Shown one piece after another: positions 52,075-61,366 of a stretch of DNA of 64,000 nucleotides; within the stretch, counting starts at the first letter, position 1, and every line of letters begins with the position of its first letter. Below the pieces are notes generated by a model. That model had not been told where the DNA came from. It was given only the letters and a program-made list of their open reading frames with translations, and ran no database searches. The translations under genes and the position numbers were made by a program. Origin of the DNA: Paenibacillus sabuli (GTDB lineage Bacteria > Bacillota > Bacilli > Paenibacillales > Paenibacillaceae); contig NZ_JACXIZ010000028.1 of the NCBI RefSeq assembly GCF_014705605.1, positions 62,001-126,000 of the forward strand. Direction: 5' to 3'.

Positions 52075-52542
52075 ATGAGAGAAGGCCCTTGCTCCGAAGG
52101 GGACCAGGCTGCCGCGCGCCGTCTGATGCAAGCGTTTGGCCGTTTTCGCCGCATGGATTGGCATGATGCGCCCGAAATCGCCGGCAAGCGCGCCGACCTG
52201 GCGCTCATGTTCGTCATTCGCCGCCATCGCGAGGCCGGCTCGCCCGGCATGATGGTATCGGAGATCGGCGCGCGCCTCGGCGTCACCTCGCCGACCATTA
52301 CCCAGCAGATCAAGGGGCTGGAGGCGGAGGGACTGGTGCGCCGTCTGCCCGATCCGCATGATCGGCGGGCCATTCGCGTCAGCTTGACGGCGGAGGGCGA
52401 GCGCAAGGTCGCCGCGATGGAACGCGTCATGCTCGCCACATTCGGCGGCCTGGTCGAGCATCTGGGCGAAGCCGACAGCGACAAGCTGGCTGAACTGCTG
52501 AGCCGCTCGGCCGGCTATTTCCGCGACCGTTCGCATAAATGA
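52075..52542 (+). CDS. MarR-family regulator of the adjacent ABC exporter
   Basis: 155 residues from ATG 52075 (AAAGGGAGG 8 bp upstream; an ATG at 52054 precedes that site). Winged helix GMMVSEIGARLGVTSPTITQQIKGLEAEGLVRRLPDPHDRRAIRVSLT. Likely represses its own operon through the 52034-52048 palindrome; ABC exporter genes follow after 64 bp, a common MarR-ABC arrangement in Paenibacillus. Confidence 0.9.
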   Translation: MREGPCSEGDQAAARRLMQAFGRFRRMDWHDAPEIAGKRADLALMFVIRRHREAGSPGMMVSEIGARLGVTSPTITQQIKGLEAEGLVRRLPDPHDRRAIRVSLTAEGERKVAAMERVMLATFGGLVEHLGEADSDKLAELLSRSAGYFRDRSHK

Positions 52543-52606
52543 TGCCCGATCACATACCACATGCGCTCCGCTTCACTTGTCAAGCGCGTCCAGAGGAGGA
52601 AGCTTC

Positions 52607-54352
52607 ATGCTCAAGCTGTTTCGATTTTTGAGTGCGTTCTGGCCGTTGGTTGCCTGCGTGCTGCTCTTCACCTTCCTGCAAACGCTCTCCGAGCTGTACT
52701 TGCCGACGCTGATGGCCGATATCGTCGATATCGGGGTGGTCGGGATGGACATCCCGTATATCTGGAAGATCGGCGGCTTCATGCTGTTGGTTGCAGCAGG
52801 CGGCACAGCCTTCTCGGTGCTGGCCAGTCTGCTATCGGCGAAGGTGGCGGCGGGATTCGGCCGGGACGTGCGCGCGCGGGTCTTCCGGCATGTGGAGAAC
52901 TTCTCCCTGCATGAATTCGACCGGCTCGGCACGGCGTCGCTGATCAATCGCACCACCAACGACATTACGCAGGTCCAGCAGGTGCTCAATATGATGCTGC
53001 GGATGATGGTGATGGCGCCGTTGATGTGCATCGGCGGCATCATCATGGCCGTCTCGCAGGACGCCTCCCTGTCATGGGTGCTCGTAGCGGTCATCCCTGT
53101 GCTGGCGGCGGCGATCGCGATCATCGCGAGCAAGGGCATCCCGTACTTCAAGGTGATGCAGGTCAAGCTGGATAAGCTGAATCTCGTGCTGCGGGAGGGG
53201 CTGACCGGCATACGCGTCATCCGCTCCTTCAACCGGACGACCCATGAAGAGCGGCGCTTCGACGACGCCAACCGCGATCTGACCGATACGGCGATCAAGG
53301 TCAACAAGATCATGGCCGCGATGATGCCGGTCATGATGCTGATCATGAATCTGGCGATCGTGGCGATCGTCTGGTTCGGCGGGTTGCGCATCGACGCGGG
53401 CAACATGCAGGTCGGCTCGCTGATGGCGTTCATTCAATATGCGATGCAGATCATGTTCTCCCTGATCATGCTGAGCTTCATGATGGTCATGATCCCGCGC
53501 GCCCAGGCGTCGGCGGTGCGGATCAACGAAGTGCTGGCGATGGAGCCGGATCTGCATGAGGCCGGGTCCGCGCGCGAAGGATCGACGGCGGAGCCGGCGG
53601 CAGCGAGCAAGGGGACGGTTGTCTTCGACCGGGTCGCCTTCAGCTATCCCGGCGCGGAGAAGCCGGCGCTCGAGGACATCTCCTTCGAGGCGCGGCCGGG
53701 CGAGGTGACGGCGATCATCGGCGGCACCGGCTCCGGCAAGTCGACGTTGCTCAGCCTGCTGCCGCGCTTCTACGACGTGCAGGCGGGCAGTGTACGCGTG
53801 GGCGGCGTCGACGTGCGCGAGCTGCCGCAGGAGGAGCTGCGCAGCCGTATCGGTCTCGTGCCGCAGCGGGCCGTACTGTTCACCGGTACGGTGGCGGACA
53901 ACATCCGCTACGGCAAGGAGGACGCGACGGATGAGGAGATCCGCCATGCGGCCGAGATCGCCCAGGCTGCGGACTTCGTCGCGGAGATGGAGGGCGGCTA
54001 CGAGGCCCGAATCGCCCAGGGCGGCGGCAATGTCTCCGGCGGCCAGAAGCAGCGGCTCTCGATCGCGCGCGCGCTCGTGCGGCGGCCGCAGATCTATCTG
54101 TTCGACGACAGCTTCTCGGCGCTGGACTTCAAGACCGATGCGCGGCTGCGCGCCGCGCTGCGGCCGGAGACGACCGAGGCGACGGTCATCATCGTCGCCC
54201 AGCGCGTCAGCACGGTGATGGAGGCCGACCGCATCCTCGTGCTGGAGGAGGGCCGGCTGGCGGGCATCGGCACGCATGAGGAGCTGCTGGCCGGCAATCC
54301 GGTGTACCAAGAGATCGTAGCGTCCCAGCTGACGAAGGAGGAGATTGCATGA
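52607..54352 (+). CDS. Heterodimeric ABC exporter half, degenerate site
   Basis: 581 residues from ATG 52607 (GAGGAGGAAG upstream). Six-helix membrane domain; NBD GGTGSGKST, VSGGQKQRLS, YLFDDSFSALD (Glu to Asp) and VAQRVST (H-loop His to Gln): the inactive ATPase half. Partner is the next gene (ATGA overlap). YfiB/YknU-like. Confidence 0.9.
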   Translation: MLKLFRFLSAFWPLVACVLLFTFLQTLSELYLPTLMADIVDIGVVGMDIPYIWKIGGFMLLVAAGGTAFSVLASLLSAKVAAGFGRDVRARVFRHVENFSLHEFDRLGTASLINRTTNDITQVQQVLNMMLRMMVMAPLMCIGGIIMAVSQDASLSWVLVAVIPVLAAAIAIIASKGIPYFKVMQVKLDKLNLVLREGLTGIRVIRSFNRTTHEERRFDDANRDLTDTAIKVNKIMAAMMPVMMLIMNLAIVAIVWFGGLRIDAGNMQVGSLMAFIQYAMQIMFSLIMLSFMMVMIPRAQASAVRINEVLAMEPDLHEAGSAREGSTAEPAAASKGTVVFDRVAFSYPGAEKPALEDISFEARPGEVTAIIGGTGSGKSTLLSLLPRFYDVQAGSVRVGGVDVRELPQEELRSRIGLVPQRAVLFTGTVADNIRYGKEDATDEEIRHAAEIAQAADFVAEMEGGYEARIAQGGGNVSGGQKQRLSIARALVRRPQIYLFDDSFSALDFKTDARLRAALRPETTEATVIIVAQRVSTVMEADRILVLEEGRLAGIGTHEELLAGNPVYQEIVASQLTKEEIA

Positions 54353-56256
54353 GCGGCAACGACGAACGCGGCGCCCGGCCGCATGGCAGCGCCGGCGCGG
54401 CAGGCCCCGGCCGCGGTCCGGGCCGCGGGTTTGGCCCTGGGCCGGGTCCGGGCAGCATGAGCATGCCGGTGCAGAAGGCCAAGGACTTCAAGGGCACGCT
54501 GCGCCGCCTGATCGGCTACCTGCGACCGCACCGGCTGCAGCTGGGGGCGGTCTTCCTGACGGCGATCCTGAGCACGGTGTTCATGATCGTCAGTCCCAAG
54601 ATTCTCGGCAACGCCACGACCGAGCTGTTCAAGCCGGTGATGGGCGGCACGATTGATTTTGACTATATTCTGGATATTCTCAAGCTGCTCGTCTTCCTGT
54701 ATCTCGTCAGCGCGCTGTTCGGCTTCGTGCAGCAGTATCTGATGGCCGGGGTCGCGCAGAAGACGGTCTATCGGCTGCGCGAGCAGGTGAGCGCCAAGCT
54801 GTCCCGCCTGCCGCTGAAGTACTTCGACGGCCGCAGCAACGGCGAGATCCTGAGCCGCGCGGTCAATGACGTGGACAACATCAGCAATACGCTGCAGCAG
54901 AGCCTGACGCAGCTGATCACTTCGCTGGTCACGGTGGTCGGCGTCATCGTCATGATGCTGACGATCAGTCCGCTCATGACGCTCATCCTGCTGCTCACGC
55001 TGCCGCTGAGCGTCGTCGTCATTCGCGCCATCGCCGGCCGCTCGCAGCGCTACTTCAAGGAGCAGCAAAAGACGCTCGGCGAGCTCAACGGCCATGTCGA
55101 GGAGATGTATACCGGGCACCGCATTATCAAGGCATTCGGCCGCGAGCGGCGCTCGATCGAGACGTTCGGCGGCATCAACGCCGAGCTATACGAGGCCGGC
55201 TGGCGGGCGCAGTTCATCTCCGGCATCATCATGCCGCTCATGACGCTGATCAATAATCTCGGCTATGTGCTGGTCTGCATCGTCGGCGGCATTCTCGTCA
55301 CGCGCAGCGCCATTAATATCGGGGACATCCAGGCGTTCATCCAGTATGCGCGCCAATTCTCGCAGCCGCTCACGCAGATGGCGACGATCGCCAACATCAT
55401 CCAGTCGACGATCGCATCGGCCGAGCGCGTCTTCGAGCTGCTCGACGAGCAGGAGGAGGTGCCGGAGGCCGAGCGTCCAGCTATTCTGGCCGCTCCGCGC
55501 GGGGACGTGCGCTTCGAGCATGTGCGCTTCGGATACGCGCCGGACACGCCGGTGATCGGGGATATGAGCATCGAGGTCAAGGCGGGGCAGACGATCGCGA
55601 TCGTCGGGCCGACCGGCGCCGGCAAGACGACGCTCATCAATCTGCTGATGCGCTTCTATGAGCTGGACGGCGGCCGCATCACGATCGACGGCGCCGATAT
55701 CACGTCGCTGCAGCGCGGCGCGCTGCGCGGCATGTTCGGCATGGTGCTGCAGGATACGTGGCTGTTCAACGGCACGATTCGCGACAATATCGCCTACGGA
55801 CGCGCGGATGCGACAGAAGCTGACATCGTGCAGGCGGCGAAGGCGGCCTTCGCGGACCACTTCATCCGCACGCTGCCAGGCGGCTACGACACGGTGCTCA
55901 ACGAAGAAGCCTCGAATATCTCGCAAGGACAGAAACAATTATTGACAATTGCCCGGGCAATATTGGCGAATCCTGCGATCCTGATCCTCGACGAGGCGAC
56001 GAGCAGCGTCGACACCCGCACCGAGGTCAACATCCAGCATGCGATGAACGCGCTGATGCAGGGCCGCACGAGCTTCGTCATCGCGCATCGCCTCTCGACG
56101 ATCCGCGGCGCCGATCTGATCCTGGTCATGAACAAGGGCGACGTCATCGAGAAGGGCACGCATGCCGAGCTGCTGGAGCAGGACGGCTTCTACGCCGAGC
56201 TGTACAACAGCCAGTTCGCCTCTCGGGGCATGCCGGAGACGGGGCAGGTGGTGTAG
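54349..56256 (+). CDS. Heterodimeric ABC exporter half, canonical site, Gly/Pro-rich N-terminus
   Basis: 635 residues. The first 40 residues are a Gly/Pro/Arg-rich tail (GPGRGPGRGFGPGPGPG) before the first membrane helix, probably disordered in the cytoplasm. Then six helices and an NBD with GPTGAGKTT, ISQGQKQLLT, LILDEATSSVD (catalytic Glu) and IAHRLST. The active half of the exporter with the upstream gene; YfiC/YknV-like. Substrate not predictable; MarR control suggests induction by a small toxicant. Confidence 0.9.
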   Translation: MSGNDERGARPHGSAGAAGPGRGPGRGFGPGPGPGSMSMPVQKAKDFKGTLRRLIGYLRPHRLQLGAVFLTAILSTVFMIVSPKILGNATTELFKPVMGGTIDFDYILDILKLLVFLYLVSALFGFVQQYLMAGVAQKTVYRLREQVSAKLSRLPLKYFDGRSNGEILSRAVNDVDNISNTLQQSLTQLITSLVTVVGVIVMMLTISPLMTLILLLTLPLSVVVIRAIAGRSQRYFKEQQKTLGELNGHVEEMYTGHRIIKAFGRERRSIETFGGINAELYEAGWRAQFISGIIMPLMTLINNLGYVLVCIVGGILVTRSAINIGDIQAFIQYARQFSQPLTQMATIANIIQSTIASAERVFELLDEQEEVPEAERPAILAAPRGDVRFEHVRFGYAPDTPVIGDMSIEVKAGQTIAIVGPTGAGKTTLINLLMRFYELDGGRITIDGADITSLQRGALRGMFGMVLQDTWLFNGTIRDNIAYGRADATEADIVQAAKAAFADHFIRTLPGGYDTVLNEEASNISQGQKQLLTIARAILANPAILILDEATSSVDTRTEVNIQHAMNALMQGRTSFVIAHRLSTIRGADLILVMNKGDVIEKGTHAELLEQDGFYAELYNSQFASRGMPETGQVV

Positions 56257-56439
56257 GTGCACGGGGCATTCCCCAGAGTTTAGCCAGGCGAGGCGGATGC
56301 TGCGATCATGCCGGAGATGGGCCAGGTGACGCCTAGCCGGAGCGGACCAATGAAGTCGATGCGCACGCAGTTTTGCAGAGAGGAGCGTAGAGCAGATCAC
56401 CCCACCATTCGGAGTACGGCGCCTGCGGGCTGTGCTGTG

Positions 56440-56507
56440 ACGGACATTTTTGTCCATTAGCCTGTGGATTTTATCTTATTTCGCCCGTAACGGTCATTTA
56501 TGTCCGT
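56440..56507. repeat. 68-bp hairpin repeat of nested palindromes
   Basis: ACGGACATTTTTGTCC (56440-56455) and ACGGTCATTTATGTCCGT (56490-56507) are each palindromic, and together form a larger inverted repeat (ACGGACA...ATTAG against CGTAA...TGTCCGT). Non-coding, MITE-like. The rest of 56257-56637 shows nothing I can support. Confidence 0.6.
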
Positions 56508-56637
56508 AAGATGTGTGATTGATACAGGAGCTTGGTATGGTAAGAGAGGACCGAGGCGCAGGGGACAAAAACACAAGGCATCAAGCCCCCCCTAGGCGCC
56601 AAGGCAACGGTCAGAGTCCGCAGCCGGGCGTTCGCAA

Positions 56638-57081
56638 CTATACGCGCGGCGGGTAGACCGAAGTGTGCGCGGGTGGCGGGGCGGCTGTCTCCGAGCCGTC
56701 CGCCCTTGCGAGCCGGGAGCGACGCAGGGCCAGATAGCGCCGTCTCGCGACAAAGCTTCGCCTGCGGGCCAGGCGGCGGCGCACCCGCCAACTGCGCGCG
56801 CGATGGGGAGCGGTCGCGAGCAGGACGACTACAGCGAGACCGAGCAAGGCCGGCCATAGGCCGCGCTCCCACTGGAGCAGCGTAGGCGGCAGGGCCAGCT
56901 TAACGGCGAGCGGGACTGCAGCCAGGCTTTGGTAGAAAATAATGCGTCGAATTCGTGCGCGGAGGACCGGCTGCGAGTGGCTGCTGGCCAGCATGGCAAC
57001 GAACAAGGCTGATGCGCTCCAGAGCAAGGCGAGGCATCCGGTTGCGACAGGATCGAGTGCATGAAGCACGGGATAACTCAA
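56638..57081 (-). CDS. Small polytopic membrane protein with basic tail
   Basis: 147 residues from TTG 57081, 10 bp after AAAGGAG. Three hydrophobic segments (GCLALLWSASALFVAMLA, IIFYQSLAAVPLAVKLALPP, GLWPALLGLAVVVLLATAP) followed by a run of Arg-rich sequence (RRRLARRRSFVARRRYLALRRSRLAR). I do not recognise it. The ribosome binding site and hydrophobic pattern support it, though the Arg-rich end may be an artefact of GC-rich sequence. Confidence 0.5.
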   Translation of the reverse strand: MSYPVLHALDPVATGCLALLWSASALFVAMLASSHSQPVLRARIRRIIFYQSLAAVPLAVKLALPPTLLQWERGLWPALLGLAVVVLLATAPHRARSWRVRRRLARRRSFVARRRYLALRRSRLARADGSETAAPPPAHTSVYPPRV

Positions 57082-57483
57082 TGTTCGACGGCTCCTTTCG
57101 GACAAGACGGGCGCGCCCGTCGTTATTTAATCGTTATATAATCCTCACATCGCCGCCAAAGGACGGCGCAGCCGATTCGTTTTGTTTGACTTTACTTAAG
57201 TATATGGTTGTCCAGATTCAACAAGAACGGGCTAGAGGACGGCTTTTGCCCCGTCTTAGGTCGGAATCGGAATCGGTCGGAAGCCGCCTCTGGTACTCTC
57301 TCGTGCTCGTCTTTGAAAAAAACACGCAATCAATTCCCGGGTTTCGGGGTAATAGAAGCTAGGCCGGGGCACGCTAACGCATCAAGATCGACTTCATGGC
57401 CCCGGCGCGGGCTTACCGGATTCGCGCCGTCTTCGGATGCAGCGCCGCTGCTCCGAAAAACGAAAAAGGAGCGTGTACAAGCA
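57082..57483. other. Intergenic region, 402 bp
   Basis: No gene. Contains the 16-bp palindrome GACGGGCGCGCCCGTC near 57116 and the upstream region of the PfpI gene. A long open frame from 57208 is only an upstream extension of the PfpI gene without start signals. Confidence 0.5.
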
Positions 57484-58020
57484 ATGGTCGAACAAATGAA
57501 AAAAAAGGTCGCCTTTTTGCTGGCGGATGAATTTGAAGATTCGGAAATGAAAAACCCGTACGATGCCATGACCAAAAACGGCATGGAAGCGGTCATCATC
57601 AGCCTGCAAAAGGGGCAGACGTTAAAAGGCAAAAACGGCACAATCGAGTATACGTCGCATCTGTCCGCAGGCGACGCGTTGGCGCAGGACTACGAGGCGG
57701 TCGTCATCCCGGGCGGCAAGTCGCCGGGGCACCTGTTGCAGAACAAGCGGATCATCGAGTTCGTCACCGAGGCGAATCAACAGGGCAAGCTGATCGCGGC
57801 AATCTGCCACGGGCCGCAAGTGCTGGCCGAAGCGGGACTGCTGCGCGGCCGGACGTTGACCGGCTATCCCGGCATCGCCGACGAAATCCGCGAGGCGGGC
57901 GGCCATTATGAGGATCGCGAGGTCATCGTAGACGGCAATCTAATTACCTCCCGAACGCCTGAGGATGAACCGGCTTTCATCAAGGCCATCATCGACCGGC
58001 TCGGCGTGGAGGCATACTAA
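57484..58020 (+). CDS. PfpI/DJ-1-family protein (type 1 glutamine amidotransferase-like)
   Basis: 178 residues from ATG 57484; AAAAAGGAG lies 12 bp upstream. Nucleophile elbow AAICHGPQVLAEAGLLRGRTLTGYPG with the reactive Cys, and an acidic partner in VAFLLADEFEDSE. Family members act as protein or glyoxal deglycases, chaperones or peptidases under stress. Lower GC in its first third than in the genes to its left. Followed by the SNF2 helicase 151 bp downstream. Confidence 0.93.
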   Translation: MVEQMKKKVAFLLADEFEDSEMKNPYDAMTKNGMEAVIISLQKGQTLKGKNGTIEYTSHLSAGDALAQDYEAVVIPGGKSPGHLLQNKRIIEFVTEANQQGKLIAAICHGPQVLAEAGLLRGRTLTGYPGIADEIREAGGHYEDREVIVDGNLITSRTPEDEPAFIKAIIDRLGVEAY

Positions 58021-58171
58021 TCTGGAAGCTGCTGACGTGCGGCGACAGCTCTTGCGTAGCAGAGGCGGCGGGAGTCCGGCGCTGAAGTCCCGACCTGTCG
58101 GCTGGCCTGGTTATCGCCGGCCGACAGGCTGTGATATGATAGGGGGAATTCGTTGGACAGGAGATGGACGC

Positions 58172-60214
58172 ATGCATCTTTTTCGGCCGAGTCGGGATCT
58201 GCTGGAGCTTCAGGTTATGGAGATTGATGAATCGCTGATGCGATTTTTTGAAGCGCATATGGAGCCGGATATGGACGAGACTACCTTCCTATTTGTCAAT
58301 GACGACGGTCTGGAACGTAAGATGAAGGTGGTGCACGGGGATCGGCTGTTGCAGGGCAGAGGAATCAAGGGATTCTTCGCGCCTTATGAACAGGCGGAGT
58401 GGCTGTTGGCAAGGATGCTGCCCGATCGCCGGATCGCAATTGGATGGCCGATTGCGGTGCAGTCGGACTGGCGGACCGAGGTGAGCGAGCGACCGGATAC
58501 GCTGCGGCAGATGGAACAGGTACTGGCGTCGCTCTGCGGGATGCGTCAGGACGACCACCGCTGGTTCGAATTATACGACGCTTCGCAGCGCTACGTCTCC
58601 GCAGGTGCGGATGAACTGATCGGGCTGCCCCATATTCGCGAACTGCAGCCTTACGCCTATCAGGTGAAGACGGCGCTTGCAGTCATTGGCCGTTTCCGCG
58701 GGCGCGCGCTGCTGTGTGACGAAGTCGGACTGGGCAAGACCATCGAGGCTGGGATCTGCATGCAGGAGTACATAGTCAGGGGTCTGGCACGGCGCATTCT
58801 GGTGCTCGTGCCACCGTCGCTAATGAATCAGTGGGCGGAGGAGATGAAGCGCAAGTTCAATCAGGACTTCATTCGTTCGGATGATCCCGCATTCACTGCG
58901 ATGGGAAGCGAGGCCTGGTCGCATTTCCCCAAAATCATAGCCTCGCTGTCGACGGCCAAAAGAGCCAATCATCGCGAGGTTATTGTGGATATCCCGTATG
59001 ACCTCGTCATAGTTGACGAAGCGCATCATGTCAAAAATCGCAATACACAGGCCTGGAAATTTATAAATCGCCTTCAGAAAAAATACATTCTGCTGCTGAC
59101 GGCGACCCCGGTCCAAAACTCGCTGGAAGAGCTATACAACTTGATTACGCTGCTCAAGCCCGGTCAACTAAACACCTATGCCCAGTTTAAACGCAATTTT
59201 GTGGAGGATAACCGCGGAATTGAAGCCAAAAATGTGAATCAGCTGAAGGCGCTGCTCTCCGATGTGATGATCCGCAACCGGCGCAGCACCGTCGATGTTG
59301 CTTTTACAAAACGTAGTTCCACCACGGACATTGTGCAGCTTGCGGACAGGGAGCAACGCTTGTATGCCGAGATCAGCGGATTTATTCGTCGGCATTATCT
59401 GGCGCAGCATCCGGTGTTTTCGCGATTTTTGCTGAAGACGATGCAGGAGCAGATGGGCAGCTCGTTCGCCTCGATTGCGCCATCCTTGCACAAGCTCGCC
59501 GGACAGGAGAAGCTGGAGGCGGCAGAGCGGCGCACGGTTGAGGAATTTTACCAGGCCGCGAACGAGATCGCGGCAACCGAAGCGGTGAACGGCGCCAAGC
59601 TGGAAGCAACGGCGAAGTTTGTCACCGGGTTGAACGACAAGGTGCTGGTATTCACCAAATACAAGGCAACGCTCGATGTCCTCGCCGCGGTGCTTCGTGA
59701 ACGGGGGCTTGAGGTGGCGGTGTTTCACGGCGGCTTGAGGCGTCAGGACAAGGAGCAAGCGATTGCTGCTTTCCGTGACTCTGCTCAGGTGCTGGTCAGC
59801 ACGGAGGTCGGCGGGGAAGGCCGTAATTTGCAATTCTGCAACGCACTCGTCAACTTCGATCTGCCCTGGAACCCGATGGCGATCGAGCAGCGCATCGGAC
59901 GTATCCATCGGATTGGACAGACACGCGACGTGTCGGTTTATAATCTTGCCGCGCGCCACACACTCGAGCATTATATGCTGCATGTGCTGGACCGCAAGAT
60001 TAATTTATTCGAGCTTGTGGTGGGCGAAGTCGACATGATTATGGGCGATCTGGACGAGCGCGAAGAGTTTTCGGATACGTTGATGGACGCATGGACGATG
60101 TCGGAGGATAGCCGCCGCATCGAACAGGAGATGGACAAAATCGGCGACAAGCTGCTGCAAAACAAGCAGCAGCTCGACAGAGTCAAGGCGCTGGATCAGA
60201 AGTTATTCGTGTAG
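58172..60214 (+). CDS. SNF2-family helicase (RapA/YqhH-type), first gene of cassette
   Basis: 680 residues from ATG 58172 (AGGAG 8 bp upstream). About 160 N-terminal residues without a known domain, then the SNF2 core: DEVGLGKT (183-190), DEAHH (282-286), LLLTATPVQNSLEEL, and QRIGRIHRIGQTRDV (near 573). DEVGLGKTIEAG is the form found in RapA, YqhH and DrmD-like enzymes. ATP-driven translocase on duplex DNA; no nuclease or methyltransferase domain is fused. Codon use and base composition are visibly AT-richer than in the ABC genes, suggesting transfer. Coupled to the partner gene 13 bp downstream. Confidence 0.92.
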   Translation: MHLFRPSRDLLELQVMEIDESLMRFFEAHMEPDMDETTFLFVNDDGLERKMKVVHGDRLLQGRGIKGFFAPYEQAEWLLARMLPDRRIAIGWPIAVQSDWRTEVSERPDTLRQMEQVLASLCGMRQDDHRWFELYDASQRYVSAGADELIGLPHIRELQPYAYQVKTALAVIGRFRGRALLCDEVGLGKTIEAGICMQEYIVRGLARRILVLVPPSLMNQWAEEMKRKFNQDFIRSDDPAFTAMGSEAWSHFPKIIASLSTAKRANHREVIVDIPYDLVIVDEAHHVKNRNTQAWKFINRLQKKYILLLTATPVQNSLEELYNLITLLKPGQLNTYAQFKRNFVEDNRGIEAKNVNQLKALLSDVMIRNRRSTVDVAFTKRSSTTDIVQLADREQRLYAEISGFIRRHYLAQHPVFSRFLLKTMQEQMGSSFASIAPSLHKLAGQEKLEAAERRTVEEFYQAANEIAATEAVNGAKLEATAKFVTGLNDKVLVFTKYKATLDVLAAVLRERGLEVAVFHGGLRRQDKEQAIAAFRDSAQVLVSTEVGGEGRNLQFCNALVNFDLPWNPMAIEQRIGRIHRIGQTRDVSVYNLAARHTLEHYMLHVLDRKINLFELVVGEVDMIMGDLDEREEFSDTLMDAWTMSEDSRRIEQEMDKIGDKLLQNKQQLDRVKALDQKLFV

Positions 60215-60227
60215 CGGGAGGAATGTT

Positions 60228-61190
60228 ATGGAACTGCAGCAATTTGTGACCGGCACGCTTGAAGCGATGGGCGGTATTGTGGTGGCGCGGGAGTACGCGC
60301 TCTGCGAGGCCGTTGTTCCGGAAGAAGCCGCGTCCTGGTTTCAGAACAAGACCGAGCTTTTGCTCGCCTTTGATTTTGAAGTGGCCGAGGAGAATCCGGA
60401 GGCCGAGTTCGTCACATTCGGCAGCTATGTATTTGAACAGCTGATGGCATTCGTGCGCGAGCAGACCCGTGCCACTGTACGCTTTGCCGATCTGGACCGC
60501 CCGCATGTGCAGCACGCCGAAGACAAGATTCGCCGCACGCTCGCGGTGCAGCAGGCGAGATTGCACATCGCAAGCGAGCAGGCGGCATGGGGAGCGTGGC
60601 TTGTGTTCGGCTTCCGTTTCGTCTATTTATCAGATGAGCGGGAGGAGCAATTCGGCGTAATCTGGGTGGATGCGCAGCGTGGCGTGATTGACGACGAGAT
60701 GGCGGGGCTCGCAGCTGCGACGCCCTTTGCGGATCGGATGCCTTACGAATTGGAGCTGGCGGTTCAACCTGATCTGGGTACGTCCTACCGGATCGCTTAC
60801 AGGGACGCGGCATTGCGGGCGCGTAATACCGGGCCTTCTTCTGGCAGCGAGGCCAAGCTGGACCGGGAACTGGAGCGTCTGGAGGGATACTACCGCCAAA
60901 TGGCGCAAGAAACCGAAAAACGCATGCAGCGCAAAGGACTGAGCGAGGAAAAGCGAAATGAACTGGCGGACAAACTGGTCTCCATTGAAGCGGAAGCTGA
61001 AAAACAAAAACAGGATATCCGGGACAAGCTGACGGTCCGAATTGAAGTCGAGCTGGATTACGCGCAGGTATACTTCGTGCCCATCATTCAGTATGAAGTA
61101 AACCTGCAGGAGCGAGGGGCTTATACAACCAAGCGTCTCTATTATCAAACGCTGCGCAAGCAGTTTGTTGAAATTGCGCAATCATTGTGA
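60228..61190 (+). CDS. Partner of SNF2 helicase, coiled-coil protein of unknown function
   Basis: 320 residues; GGGAGGAATG before ATG. N-terminal region (about 1-85) has a conserved-looking pattern LEAMGGIVVAREYALCEAVVPEE ... LLLAFDFEVAEENPEAEFVTFGSYVFEQL. A middle beta-rich part (ARLHIASEQAAWGAWLVFGFRFVYLSD) and a charged coiled coil (about 215-275) follow, then a C-terminal VELDYAQVYFVPIIQYEV block. The arrangement recalls YqhG next to YqhH in B. subtilis; I do not claim homology. Probably a cofactor of the helicase. Terminator follows 43 bp downstream, so the two genes form a closed cassette. Confidence 0.8.
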   Translation: MELQQFVTGTLEAMGGIVVAREYALCEAVVPEEAASWFQNKTELLLAFDFEVAEENPEAEFVTFGSYVFEQLMAFVREQTRATVRFADLDRPHVQHAEDKIRRTLAVQQARLHIASEQAAWGAWLVFGFRFVYLSDEREEQFGVIWVDAQRGVIDDEMAGLAAATPFADRMPYELELAVQPDLGTSYRIAYRDAALRARNTGPSSGSEAKLDRELERLEGYYRQMAQETEKRMQRKGLSEEKRNELADKLVSIEAEAEKQKQDIRDKLTVRIEVELDYAQVYFVPIIQYEVNLQERGAYTTKRLYYQTLRKQFVEIAQSL

Positions 61191-61232
61191 GCGACCTCAT
61201 TCGATTTACATGGTTATTAAATTGCAAGTGAT

Positions 61233-61260
61233 GCCAGGCGCAAAAGCGCCTGGCTTGTTG
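61233..61260 (+). terminator. Terminator of the SNF2 cassette
   Basis: GCCAGGCGC / GCGCCTGGC, four-base loop, followed by TTGTTGT. Confidence 0.8.
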
Positions 61261-61279
61261 TCATTCGGTTGACATTCGG

Positions 61280-61317
61280 TTGACAAACGACTGGTTTCGC
61301 CTTATAGTTCAACTATA
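61280..61317 (+). promoter_or_regulatory. Promoter and overlapping palindromic operator of marR-mmpL
   Basis: TTGACA (61280-61285), 17 bp, TATAGT (61303-61308). The -10 lies inside the palindrome TATAGTTCAACTATA (61303-61317; arms TATAGTT/AACTATA). A second TTGACA is 11 bp upstream in a direct repeat TTCGGTTGACA. Binding of MarR here would block the promoter. Confidence 0.75.
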
Positions 61318-61366
61318 GAACTATTCTAGGATTGAATTGTTCAAGCCATGAAGATTGGAGGTACTG

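Noticed and set aside
57116-57131. 16-bp palindrome as an operator or origin element
   Set aside because: GC-only palindrome in GC-rich DNA, no partner sites or promoter; could be chance.
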